Part shown: one piece after another, positions 48,146 to 56,398 of the stretch
Layout: each line of letters opens with the position of its first letter
Numbering within the stretch: position 1 is the stretch's first letter
NCBI GenBank assembly: GCA_003194525.1
Contig: NBIV01000036.1
Span: 310,001-374,000, forward strand
Origin: Gracilariopsis chorda
Taxonomy: Eukaryota; Rhodophyta; Florideophyceae; Gracilariales; Gracilariaceae
Reading direction: 5' to 3'
Length of the DNA stretch: 64,000 nucleotides
Translations under genes and position numbers: made by a program
Notes under the pieces: generated by a model
What the model saw: only the letters and a program-made list of their open reading frames with translations
Database searches by the model: none
Told to the model about the DNA's origin: nothing

Positions 48146-50923
48146 ATGCAGGAGCCCTCATTCTCTGTCGCCGCCTTTGCATCGGACAAACTTGCTACTC
48201 CTTCCTCTCCCAACGTCTACGTAACATGCGCCGCCACTTCTGCAAAACTTGTCGTGCTCGGTCTCTCCGACGGTTCGCTCTCTCTCTACGACGTCTTTGG
48301 AAACCGACTAGACCACCACAATTCCCTCCACGTCGGTCCCATCGTCGCATTGGCTCTTGGCGGAGGACCGGCTGCCGATGAGGTAGTGGCTTCAGCCGGT
48401 GGGGCACGTGCTGATATTCGAGCAGCCCGACTTTTCACAGGCACTTCCGTCACCTCAAACATCTCTACAGACAAATCCATGCTTAAGGATGCCACCGTTG
48501 CCTTCACTCGTCACATTGAAACTGATGTCGTTGCTCTTGCGGTTGATCCAAACTTTGGAAAGCCTCGTCACGGCGACAGGGTGGCGTACGCTGATGCTTC
48601 CGGCCGTGTCGCCTTGTACACCGCAGGTTGGTTTGGCGGCTCTGACATTCCAATAGAGCACAGCTTACCGGAGCCGGCCTCGTCGCTTTCTTGGGTTCAG
48701 CACTTGTTGGCCTATGCAATATCCGATAGTGTCAGGGTCTACGACACTCGCAGTGCCGTTCCTGTATGTCGAGTTGCGTCGCCAGGCTCCAGTGCCCCGC
48801 CATCACCGCTTCCCAAGTTCCGCCAGCATGTGCTTCCAAATCAACCGCACGAGAATATAAATAACAACGAGCTTACCCCTCCAGCGCACACACTCAAGCC
48901 GAGCCACACCACAGAACAGGAGAAACAACCTTCAATTCCACGACTGACTGCGGCAAAGACATGGGCTCTAAAGACCAAGATTTTTATGGAGCAGAACCTT
49001 TCCGAACCGCTCTCACCGCACGGCGAATCTAGCGTCAAGCTATACGTCACTTGGCCGACTGGAGCCCGTATTGTTCGTATTGGTCCGTATAAAGACGTTT
49101 TGCAACCATCCGACCCTTCCCAGCGCGTTCCTGTTCGAGACATAGCAGTCGAGTTCAGGTTGAATCGTGAGACTCTTCCTATGACAGACCTGTCTCCGGA
49201 AGAACTGAACGTCATGGAGCACTCCGTCAATAATATGGCGGTTGATTCTCCTCTTCTAGCCCTTGTACCGTTTGGCGAAGAGGACACCGTAGCACTCATT
49301 GGGACACCATCAAAAGGTCTTATGATTCACTTAATTACACCAGAAGGGAAGAGTGAGAAGAGTATGCGACTGACCCACAAGAATCTTTGCGATGCGGACA
49401 TGCACACAATTCCGGGCGGTGATCCGCTTGTCCTCATCTTTGGTCATCTCTGCAGTTCCAAGCAGTCCCTTAAGACCACTGACGATGGTAGGGGACCACC
49501 TAAGCAAGAAGTAGTCTATGTTCGTTCTCGAACCACCGCTGAGAGAGTCAAGTGGCTTTTGGGCCAGAACCGTTTCTCGGATGCTTTGGAAGTGGCACAA
49601 AGCGCTCCCGGCGGTAGTCTCCGAAGAGCAGAAGTTTCGCTCGAAGATGTGGGTGAACAGTTCTTGGAATCACTTCGAGAAAAAGGGGAGTATGATCGAC
49701 TTGCTTCAGTGTTGCCAGAGACCATAACCACGACTACACCGTACTTTGGATTCCGAGCCAGGGACAAAATAATGGCAAAGCGGAAGAAGCGATGGGAAAG
49801 GTGGATTGAAACATTCAAGAAAGGTCATAAGCTGGAGATTGTCGCACCCGTAATTCCGACATACGAACCTCATCTCGACGAAGACACGTATAATTCGATT
49901 CTCAGTGAGCTGTGCGAGAGCGTTCCTGAAGTAATGTTGCATGTTTTGAAGACGTGGCCTGCAGACGTTTACGGTGTTTCAGCTGTCACCATCGCCATTG
50001 AGGAGAAGCTGGCTGGGATGGAGAAGCATTCACAGTATTCACAGGAGGGCAGAGAAGCACTGCGAGAGGGACTACTAATGATGTACGGACTGTCTGGAAG
50101 GCATGACGAGACTCTGAATCTTTTGCTGCGTGAAGAATCTCCCAAAGTATATGACTATATTCGATCACATCATCTTTTTGAGGCAGTTAGATCGCCAGAA
50201 ACGATCCAAGGTCTTTACAAAATTGACGCCAGTGCAGCCACTGATGTTCTTTCTCATGCTCCGGAGACTGTTCTTCCACCAGAAGCTGTTGTGCCGATTC
50301 TTGTGAAGCTGGATAAGTCCGAGTGGACTTTTATGTACTTGCATGCTGTTTTTCGATTGGACCCAGAACAAGCACCAAAGTACCATAACCAACTTCTCAA
50401 ACTCTATGTGCAGCATGGGAGTCCCGGTCTTCTTTTCAACTTTCTTAGAACAAGCTCCCACTATTCATTGGATCGCGCTTTGGAAGAGATGGGTGGCCCA
50501 AAAGGCTTCAAGCCAGGTCAACTTGCCCGAGAACGGGTGTACGTCTTATCGACAATGGGTGATCTGAACTCAAGCATGGATATTTTGCTAAGTGAGCTTG
50601 GAGATACTTTCGCGGCAATTGAGTTTGCTTCAGATCACGGCGACGCGATCTTGTGGGAGAGACTTATCGAACACGCTAAAACACATGCAGACACCCTTGC
50701 AGCGTTGTTGGACAGCCCTGCAGGAGGAAAAGTTGATCCTGTTCGTCTCGTCCCTCTCCTGAACTCAGAGATGAGAATTCCACACCTTCGCGACCGTCTT
50801 CATCGCATTCTAGTTGATGCCGCATTAGAGAGAGCACTGCGGGAGGATGCAGCCGCTGCGCTACACCATGACGCAAGTGAGCTTTTGAATACGTTAGATG
50901 AATGCGTATCGGTGCTTCCATGA
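48146..50923 (+). CDS. VPS41: HOPS complex subunit VPS41-like, without C-terminal RING
   Basis: 925 aa from an ATG. VPS41 works in HOPS, tethering late endosomes and vesicles to the vacuole. The N-terminal half is a beta-propeller-like region (LVVLGLSDGSLSLYDVFG, VALALGGG). The C-terminal half is a helical clathrin-repeat solenoid with VPS41 features: AERVKWLLGQNRFSDALEVA, VGEQFLESLREKGEYDRLA, RWERWIETFKKGHKLEIV, VIPTYEPHLDEDTYNSIL, and near the end RIPHLRDRLHRILVDAAL. Animal and plant VPS41 usually end with a RING-H2 zinc finger. Here the protein stops about 35 residues after the RDRL block with no Cys/His cluster. The neighbouring COX11 stop is only 82 bp away, leaving no room for a missing exon. 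Confidence 0.85.
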   Translation: MQEPSFSVAAFASDKLATPSSPNVYVTCAATSAKLVVLGLSDGSLSLYDVFGNRLDHHNSLHVGPIVALALGGGPAADEVVASAGGARADIRAARLFTGTSVTSNISTDKSMLKDATVAFTRHIETDVVALAVDPNFGKPRHGDRVAYADASGRVALYTAGWFGGSDIPIEHSLPEPASSLSWVQHLLAYAISDSVRVYDTRSAVPVCRVASPGSSAPPSPLPKFRQHVLPNQPHENINNNELTPPAHTLKPSHTTEQEKQPSIPRLTAAKTWALKTKIFMEQNLSEPLSPHGESSVKLYVTWPTGARIVRIGPYKDVLQPSDPSQRVPVRDIAVEFRLNRETLPMTDLSPEELNVMEHSVNNMAVDSPLLALVPFGEEDTVALIGTPSKGLMIHLITPEGKSEKSMRLTHKNLCDADMHTIPGGDPLVLIFGHLCSSKQSLKTTDDGRGPPKQEVVYVRSRTTAERVKWLLGQNRFSDALEVAQSAPGGSLRRAEVSLEDVGEQFLESLREKGEYDRLASVLPETITTTTPYFGFRARDKIMAKRKKRWERWIETFKKGHKLEIVAPVIPTYEPHLDEDTYNSILSELCESVPEVMLHVLKTWPADVYGVSAVTIAIEEKLAGMEKHSQYSQEGREALREGLLMMYGLSGRHDETLNLLLREESPKVYDYIRSHHLFEAVRSPETIQGLYKIDASAATDVLSHAPETVLPPEAVVPILVKLDKSEWTFMYLHAVFRLDPEQAPKYHNQLLKLYVQHGSPGLLFNFLRTSSHYSLDRALEEMGGPKGFKPGQLARERVYVLSTMGDLNSSMDILLSELGDTFAAIEFASDHGDAILWERLIEHAKTHADTLAALLDSPAGGKVDPVRLVPLLNSEMRIPHLRDRLHRILVDAALERALREDAAAALHHDASELLNTLDECVSVLP

Positions 50924-51005
50924 GGCTTATGTAACCTTCATATTTTCGGTATGATGTTTAACTAAACTAACATAGATGTTACACTTGACTTTCAGCACAG
51001 AATCT

Positions 51006-51800
51006 TCATTGACCCATTGCCGCAGCTTGAGCTCGTTGTAGCTGCTCCGGAGTGACATCTTCTGCTTTGAAGAAAGTGTACGACAACATTATATCTTTGA
51101 CATCAGCCATGTCATCATCATGAGCGAACTCCGGGTCAATATAAAAGAACACTGGCATGTCTAGTGCTTCCCCCGGTTTCAAACGCTGCTCGTCGAAACA
51201 GAAACATTGCACCTTGTTAAAATAGATTGCTGCTTTGGCAGGTGTAACATTGTAAGTCGCGATCCCGGTGATAGGGTCTTTTGAAAGGTTCCTCGCTGTG
51301 TAAAAGGCAAGTGCTGTCTCTCCGGGAAGCACAACAACCTCCGATTGCAGCGGGGTGAAGCGCCATGGGACATGAGCTGAGACATCTGCATTGAAGCTAA
51401 TCTTAATAGGACGACCTTCCACTACCTTCGTTTCATCGATTGCGGTCATAAAGGCATCATTTTCTTCTCCCTCGTTCGTCCTGACAGTTCCTCCAAAACC
51501 AGTGACCTGACAAAACATACGATAGAGAGGAACAGAAGCGTACGATAGACCAACAGTCGCGAATGCTAGCGCAGCAGCCCATGCTGCCAGGTTTCGGTTT
51601 CTTTCTCTTATCTTGGCTTCTCTCTCAGGACTTCTCCTGGCTCCACGAAATGCATCATTTACCCTAGAACTTGAATAGGATCGCTGGGACTTCCAGCCAC
51701 GCAAAGCTGTTTTCTGCGAGACTTCTACAGAGACTCGCTGAGCTACAAAGCGTGCAGCATAGCCAGGAAAAGACGCAATCTGCTTCTGCACTTGATTCAT
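51006..51800 (-). CDS. COX11: Cytochrome c oxidase assembly protein COX11
   Basis: 264 aa from an ATG. COX11 delivers copper to the Cu(B) site of COX1 at the mitochondrial inner membrane. An Arg/Ser-rich presequence (MNQVQKQIASFPGYAARF) and basic linker precede one membrane helix (about 71-90). Then come the conserved SVPLYRMFCQVTGFGGT with Cys97 and the beta-sandwich CtaG domain. The copper-binding motif is CFCF (Cys199, Cys201) in KVQCFCFDEQ. FFYIDPEF and ILSYTFFK are also family marks. All copper ligands are present and length is normal. The pogo-like transposon has landed about 195 bp upstream of its start codon, so promoter effects are possible. Confidence 0.97.
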   Translation of the reverse strand: MNQVQKQIASFPGYAARFVAQRVSVEVSQKTALRGWKSQRSYSSSRVNDAFRGARRSPEREAKIRERNRNLAAWAAALAFATVGLSYASVPLYRMFCQVTGFGGTVRTNEGEENDAFMTAIDETKVVEGRPIKISFNADVSAHVPWRFTPLQSEVVVLPGETALAFYTARNLSKDPITGIATYNVTPAKAAIYFNKVQCFCFDEQRLKPGEALDMPVFFYIDPEFAHDDDMADVKDIMLSYTFFKAEDVTPEQLQRAQAAAMGQ

Positions 51801-51996
51801 TCTAGCCGTTTGGGCTCATTCGTGACTTGACATGTGCGAACCAGTACCCTTCGAAACCGTTAGCACCACGTGCAATCTGCAATAACTCAACAAATCGATG
51901 CTGTCGTAGATAGCTCCAGAAGCTCTTCACTGTGTGACGAAATCTGGTGAATTTATTATTCATTCAAAAACTTCACCTTTAAAGAGTTGACGGGTA

Positions 51997-52023
51997 GCAG
52001 TCAGAAAGGGTCAATTTGAGACA
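51997..52023. repeat. Left terminal inverted repeat of the pogo-like element
   Basis: GCAGTCAGAAAGGGTCAATT..., preceded by TA. About 20 of 27 positions match the right end read on the other strand. Confidence 0.85.
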
Positions 52024-52155
52024 AAAACTGTGCCTCAAATAGCTTGGAATTTGACGGTGAAATCGCATGGTTAATGGGAGACGATGCTGCCGCACGCAGC
52101 AAATGGGTTTATTTGAGACGATGCTGCCAAGCGGCCACCATTTCCCCCGCGGCAG

Positions 52156-54039
52156 CTAGCGCGGCAACCGCAGACGATTTGATCCTCTAACTTCTTGTTC
52201 TCCCTTTCCGCGAATACCGTCGTGCTTATCACGCCTCGCCATTGCACTGCGCCGTCGTAGAAGCGCACGAATCGAGACAATGTCGTCCGCCGGGCTCTGG
52301 AAAAGGGAAGGCAGAAGCGCTTTGACCCGCAAACGGGCAAGAACTCTTTGAGTGCGTTTCTCAATCTTTTGGTTCGGATCTTCATTTTCCTTTCCGCTGA
52401 AAAGGTCTCCCGCCCTCACGTTCGGAGACCCCTTATTCTTTGTCAACCACATGGCTGGCGTTTGACCCATTTTTGACCCATTACATTTGATGACACGAAC
52501 TGGTGCGCGTAGCGGCGCCGATTCCCACAACACTCTGTTCGATGTACGGTTCCTTTGCAAGATGTTCTCTACGGATGTTACAGCAATTGTTGGGTCTTCG
52601 GTTTCTGCGAGAACTCTCCTCAACTCACTACAGATGGCCTTGTCTGTACAGCGCAATCGATCAGATCTTCTCACCTTCTGGCTTCTGCTTTCCGTTGACA
52701 TCGTTGTCCCTTCAAGCCGTCGCTGGACTTTATCTCGCAACTTATCCACAAACGCGTTACTCAATGGCCATAAACCGACGTCTACAAAACTTTTGTGGAC
52801 GATCTCCCTGGTAATTGCCCGATAACCGGCCATGGCGAGCTTCATTTTGAAACTCATGTTTGCATGCGAAAACTCTCCTGTCAACAAAAGCTGGTCACGA
52901 ATTTCTCTGCTTTCCTGTTTGAAGTGTTTGTTAATGTGGGAATCACATGGCTGTAGGAAGTGGGATGTATTAGCGGGAAGTTGAATTGCGTGTATATTGA
53001 ACTTCATGCATTCTTCTACCCATTCGGTTCCTTTTCGTGAACTGTGGCCATCTAGAAGAACAAGAACGGACTTCGAATCTGGAACGAATTGGCGTACAAA
53101 CTCCGCAAAGTGTTTCACCAAATGTTTCAATGTGTGTGCATCCATTGAACCTTTCGGTGTACATCTTATCGTGGTTCCTTTCGGAACCCAATTATTGTAA
53201 CCAAGCCACTCGTACTTAGCGGGAAGCAATCGCAGCACTTTCTGTTCCATCGCATTCATCCACTTTGGCATGCCCTTCTTCCCGGCGACTATGAGGAATG
53301 GAGGTGCTACTTTTCCAGAAACCGAAGCCATTATTACTGCAGTAAGGTGCTTCCCATTGTCTTTGAGATCGTGTCGGCGTCCGGGGTGGTGCGTTTTTGA
53401 CGATGAGAATACTTTAACCTTCTTTCCATGCTGCGCACTAACTGCCGTCTCGTCCAAATTCCATATTCTCTGTGGGTCCTCGAACAGGTCTGGTTCTTCT
53501 TTCTGCAACTCAGAAAGCGCTAAACTCAGAGTCTGAACATGCTCCACACTTTCCCCTTCAAAGTGTTTGTGGCACATATCCTCAGCAGAACGAAATGTCA
53601 ACTCTCGATTCCTTGCTCGGAAGGACCGCAATGCATCTTCCGAAGGAATGCCTCGTTTATATCCTACGCGTCCATCAGAAGCAACTGCTCTCATCAGTGT
53701 TTTCATGTTGTTGACATCCAGCGCAAATCCGCGGCTTGCTGCAAACAACGTGCGTTCCACAATCGCGTGTTCTTCGGATTTGGTGAGCGTCGTTGGTCGT
53801 CCGGGAAAGTGTACTACTGGATTAAGGAGTCTGTTGAGTTTTGCTGTGTGTTTGTTCTTTAATGCTGCATACAAGCGGTATGCAGTGGAACGAGAAAGAC
53901 TACATGCTGATGCTACCGCACGCGCTTTTTTGCCTTGTTTGAGAAGCTCTACTGCTTGTTCGCGTTTCGCTTTTTCTGTCAGTCTACGTTGTGTTCGGTT
54001 TTTGAGTCGGGCTGTCTGGCGTCTCATGGACAGAGGCAT
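52156..54039 (-). CDS. Pogo-like DDE transposase, 627 aa
   Basis: ATG start, uninterrupted. An N-terminal helix-turn-helix region (about 20-60; AVELLKQGKKARAVASACSLSRSTAYRL) of the psq/CENP-B kind is followed by a second DNA-binding part. The DDE_1 catalytic core has Asp196 in RIWNLDETAV, Asp330 in VLVLLDGHSSR and Asp366 in LQPCDSHINKHFK. That is a DD35D spacing, with LPANTSHFLQPCD typical of pogo/Fot/jerky-type enzymes. The C-terminus is basic and disordered, with KRTQRVLARLR. All three metal-binding acids are present, so the enzyme may be active. Domesticated relatives exist in other lineages, but here the terminal repeats show a transposon. Confidence 0.93.
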   Translation of the reverse strand: MPLSMRRQTARLKNRTQRRLTEKAKREQAVELLKQGKKARAVASACSLSRSTAYRLYAALKNKHTAKLNRLLNPVVHFPGRPTTLTKSEEHAIVERTLFAASRGFALDVNNMKTLMRAVASDGRVGYKRGIPSEDALRSFRARNRELTFRSAEDMCHKHFEGESVEHVQTLSLALSELQKEEPDLFEDPQRIWNLDETAVSAQHGKKVKVFSSSKTHHPGRRHDLKDNGKHLTAVIMASVSGKVAPPFLIVAGKKGMPKWMNAMEQKVLRLLPAKYEWLGYNNWVPKGTTIRCTPKGSMDAHTLKHLVKHFAEFVRQFVPDSKSVLVLLDGHSSRKGTEWVEECMKFNIHAIQLPANTSHFLQPCDSHINKHFKQESREIRDQLLLTGEFSHANMSFKMKLAMAGYRAITREIVHKSFVDVGLWPLSNAFVDKLRDKVQRRLEGTTMSTESRSQKVRRSDRLRCTDKAICSELRRVLAETEDPTIAVTSVENILQRNRTSNRVLWESAPLRAPVRVIKCNGSKMGQTPAMWLTKNKGSPNVRAGDLFSGKENEDPNQKIEKRTQRVLARLRVKALLPSLFQSPADDIVSIRALLRRRSAMARRDKHDGIRGKGEQEVRGSNRLRLPR

Positions 54040-54183
54040 GGTGGTTGTCGAACTTGGAATGTCCGAGGGTCAGGAGGGTAGTCAGGCTCTGGCAAGGGCT
54101 TGCTGAGGTTGGAAGCGAGGCGAGTGGAATTTGCGAGATTCGAGATTCCATGTCTCAGAGCCATGCCGTCTCAAATTAAACCA

Positions 54184-54210
54184 TTTCCCAAATTAAGCCG
54201 GTGTGACTGC
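54184..54210. repeat. Right terminal inverted repeat of the pogo-like element
   Basis: On the minus strand it reads GCAGTCACACCGGCTTAATT..., and it is followed on the plus strand by TA. Confidence 0.85.
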
Positions 54211-54334
54211 TAACCCTTACATGCCGATCCGCCTTCACGAGGTGTAGCAATCCTACTCGCCAACGAGGAAAGCGAAATGGACAGGCGATTGGGTCTCTCA
54301 CGAAGACCAACAACCTTTCCTTTCAAAGAGTTGA

Positions 54335-54357
54335 CCTCTCTCTCTCTTTTACGGGTA
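54335..54357. repeat. Dispersed motif: CT-repeat followed by TTACGGGTA (second copy)
   Basis: CTCTCTCTCTCTTTTACGGGTA matches 7629-7651. Similar CT-rich and CTCGTAAGACAAG-type sequence follows, as near the LINE fragment 2 flank. Confidence 0.4.
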
Positions 54358-54655
54358 TACTAGTTAACTTCTCTGGTCTAGCTTAGATCGAAAGAAGTCC
54401 TTCGTTCCCTTATCTCGTAAGACAAGACTATCGCCCAGTTCAGGAACGACGAGTGGATAAATTTCGTGGTGCAGAGGTATAAGGATAGGTTATCCTTGTA
54501 ACGGTTAGACCTGGTAAACGGTTAGCGGTCTAACTAGGAGTAAGTATTATAGGTTGTCGGGGTTCCTAGCAAACCCCCGCGCTACGAGGAATTAATGTAT
54601 GCGTGTTCGTAAAATAGAGAGAGAGCGGTGCAACCCTTGACTCTTTTTATCTTTT

Positions 54656-54704
54656 GTATTCAATGCAAAGGAGTGTAGAATATACACTCCTTTGCGTTGA
54701 ATAC
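54656..54704. repeat. Long hairpin: 22-bp arms, one mismatch, 5-nt loop
   Basis: Arms start GTATTCAATGCAAAGGAGTG and pair with TACACTCCTTTGCGTTGAAT and its flank. Only one G/A position fails to pair in DNA, and it can wobble in RNA. It could be a fold-back element or an RNA hairpin. Confidence 0.85.
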
Positions 54705-55632
54705 TCTTTAGATGTTTTAAATTGCGCGACAGTAGCGCGTTCCGACATCGAAGACTTTGGAGAGAACTGGTCTCAGCAATGAAAGAATCGCAGTATCATA
54801 GCTGCCAATGGATGGTGTCGAAAATAGATTTGTAGGTATACATTCCAACGCGTCTACCGAGGAAGGCTTCGCTGAGTGTATACATAGACACTATGTCTAT
54901 GTTTATGTCTGTCTAGCTAGGATTGCTCTCTGCACTGAATAGGCCATAATATTCATCATGGATGATCGATGTCTGCGCCTCGAAGTATAGATAGGGACAA
55001 ACGTTAAATCGACAACCTTGTTACTTCCTGCTTTCAACAAATTATTGACTAGTGTTTCACTTCGTTTCGTATCAGCTTTAGCGATATTCTCTGTTCTCAT
55101 GAAGGAAGCACAGCCAGTTGCCAATAACTCACAATCCTTTGATACGCATTGTACATCGAAGGTACCTGGATTGTGAAATTCACTTTCGAACTAATTCACG
55201 TTCGATCTGCATATTCCGTTACTTCTTCAAATGCACCGTGTTACGAAAACCTTCTTTTCTTCTAATCTGTGAAGCCTTCTTGAGATCAAAGAGACTATCG
55301 TCTCCATGACAGAGGGTAATATGTAATGAAGCCGGGCACATCTTGGAGTTGATTGAGTTCTCAGTCCAAGATTCAAGCTGGATGCAATACAAGAATTCCA
55401 GTTCGGGTTCGAACCACGTGTATCTGGAGCTGCATGTGCTCTTTCTACGTGATGCAGTGGCGACCGGGGTCTGCAACTTTCGGTCATCGACCTTTTCAGT
55501 TCTTGTAGTAGTGTCCTTAGCAGGAGACGTGTTCGTCTACCGTGAGTTATAGTTGCTTACTGAACGAGTTTCAAGACTGAGGGTAAATCACAAGCTCATC
55601 ATCCATTATCAGTAACAAGGCCGAACCATCTG

Positions 55633-55730
55633 GGGCACGGCGCGTTGAGCCAGTCGGCGTAGTGTCGACCTTCCTCCGGAGATGAATCAGATTAAGCGAA
55701 ATGGATCAGCAGCTGGGTTTGGCTTGAAAA
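55633..55730 (+). repeat. Dispersed repeat, copy B
   Basis: Aligns with 14777-14879 (copy A) in the same orientation, strongly diverged. Confidence 0.55.
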
Positions 55731-56398
55731 CTAGATAGGGCTTACCCGCCAACAATGAGGAACAGTACGTAAGAAATGCGTTATCGAAGACCAATGACAG
55801 TGAAGGCAAAGAAGGGTACGGACAACTGCGCCATACTGAGGATGTGCTCACTGATGTGGCAATGATAAGCACTTAGAATGCTGAAAGACAGGAGGCGGAT
55901 GGCGAACTGTGGACGCGTATGAGCACAAAGGCATGAACTTCTAATCTTCATGGCAGCTTTCGCTTTGTTCAAAGGTCGAATAGGGTGAGGTATTAGACTC
56001 CAAAGCAGGAAGTGCGCAAGGCAGACAAGTAACCAGTCACATGCTGCTTCGAAACTATGTCCACCCTCGGTATATTCTCTTCGAGAATCATATATGTACA
56101 TCACAAAACGACTCTATTGAGTCAACACCATGCCAAAACGGCTGGAAAATGGAAATCTTGTAACCTCTTCTGAAACTTCAGACTTGGTCGGACGCCATTC
56201 GGCAAACGAGGAGTTCTGCAGATTCCAGACCTCGGGAAGCACTCTACCCGTGGTAGTACGATTTCCAAAAGAAGACTCCATGTAAATAATCATGGTCTCC
56301 AGCGATGAGGAGGCCCATCGGGACACTTCGCCAGTGTGCTATCTATCTCTACCTACATAGGTTAGGAAACTAACATATTAGCAGACCTATTCTGAATA

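Larger units (their letters stand above)
51997..54210 (-). mobile_element. Complete pogo-like (Tc1/mariner superfamily) DNA transposon
   Basis: 2214 bp with imperfect terminal inverted repeats starting GCAGTCA on both ends, flanked on both sides by TA, the target-site duplication of this superfamily. One long transposase frame fills most of it. Subterminal copies of AATTTGAGAC-like sequence occur near both ends (52011, 52111, 54167) and are probably transposase-binding sites. The internal frame is unbroken, so it may be recent or still active. Confidence 0.88.
54211..56398. other. Repeat-rich stretch between the pogo-like element and OGT
   Basis: 2.2 kb without a supported gene. It contains the CT/TTACGGGTA motif (54335-54357), a 22-bp-arm hairpin (54656-54704) and dispersed repeat copy B (55633-55730). 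Confidence 0.5.

Noticed and set aside
55395-55420. GGGTTCGAACC, resembling a tRNA or SINE B box
   Set aside because: No A box or cloverleaf could be built around it, and no repeat copy with the same context was seen.
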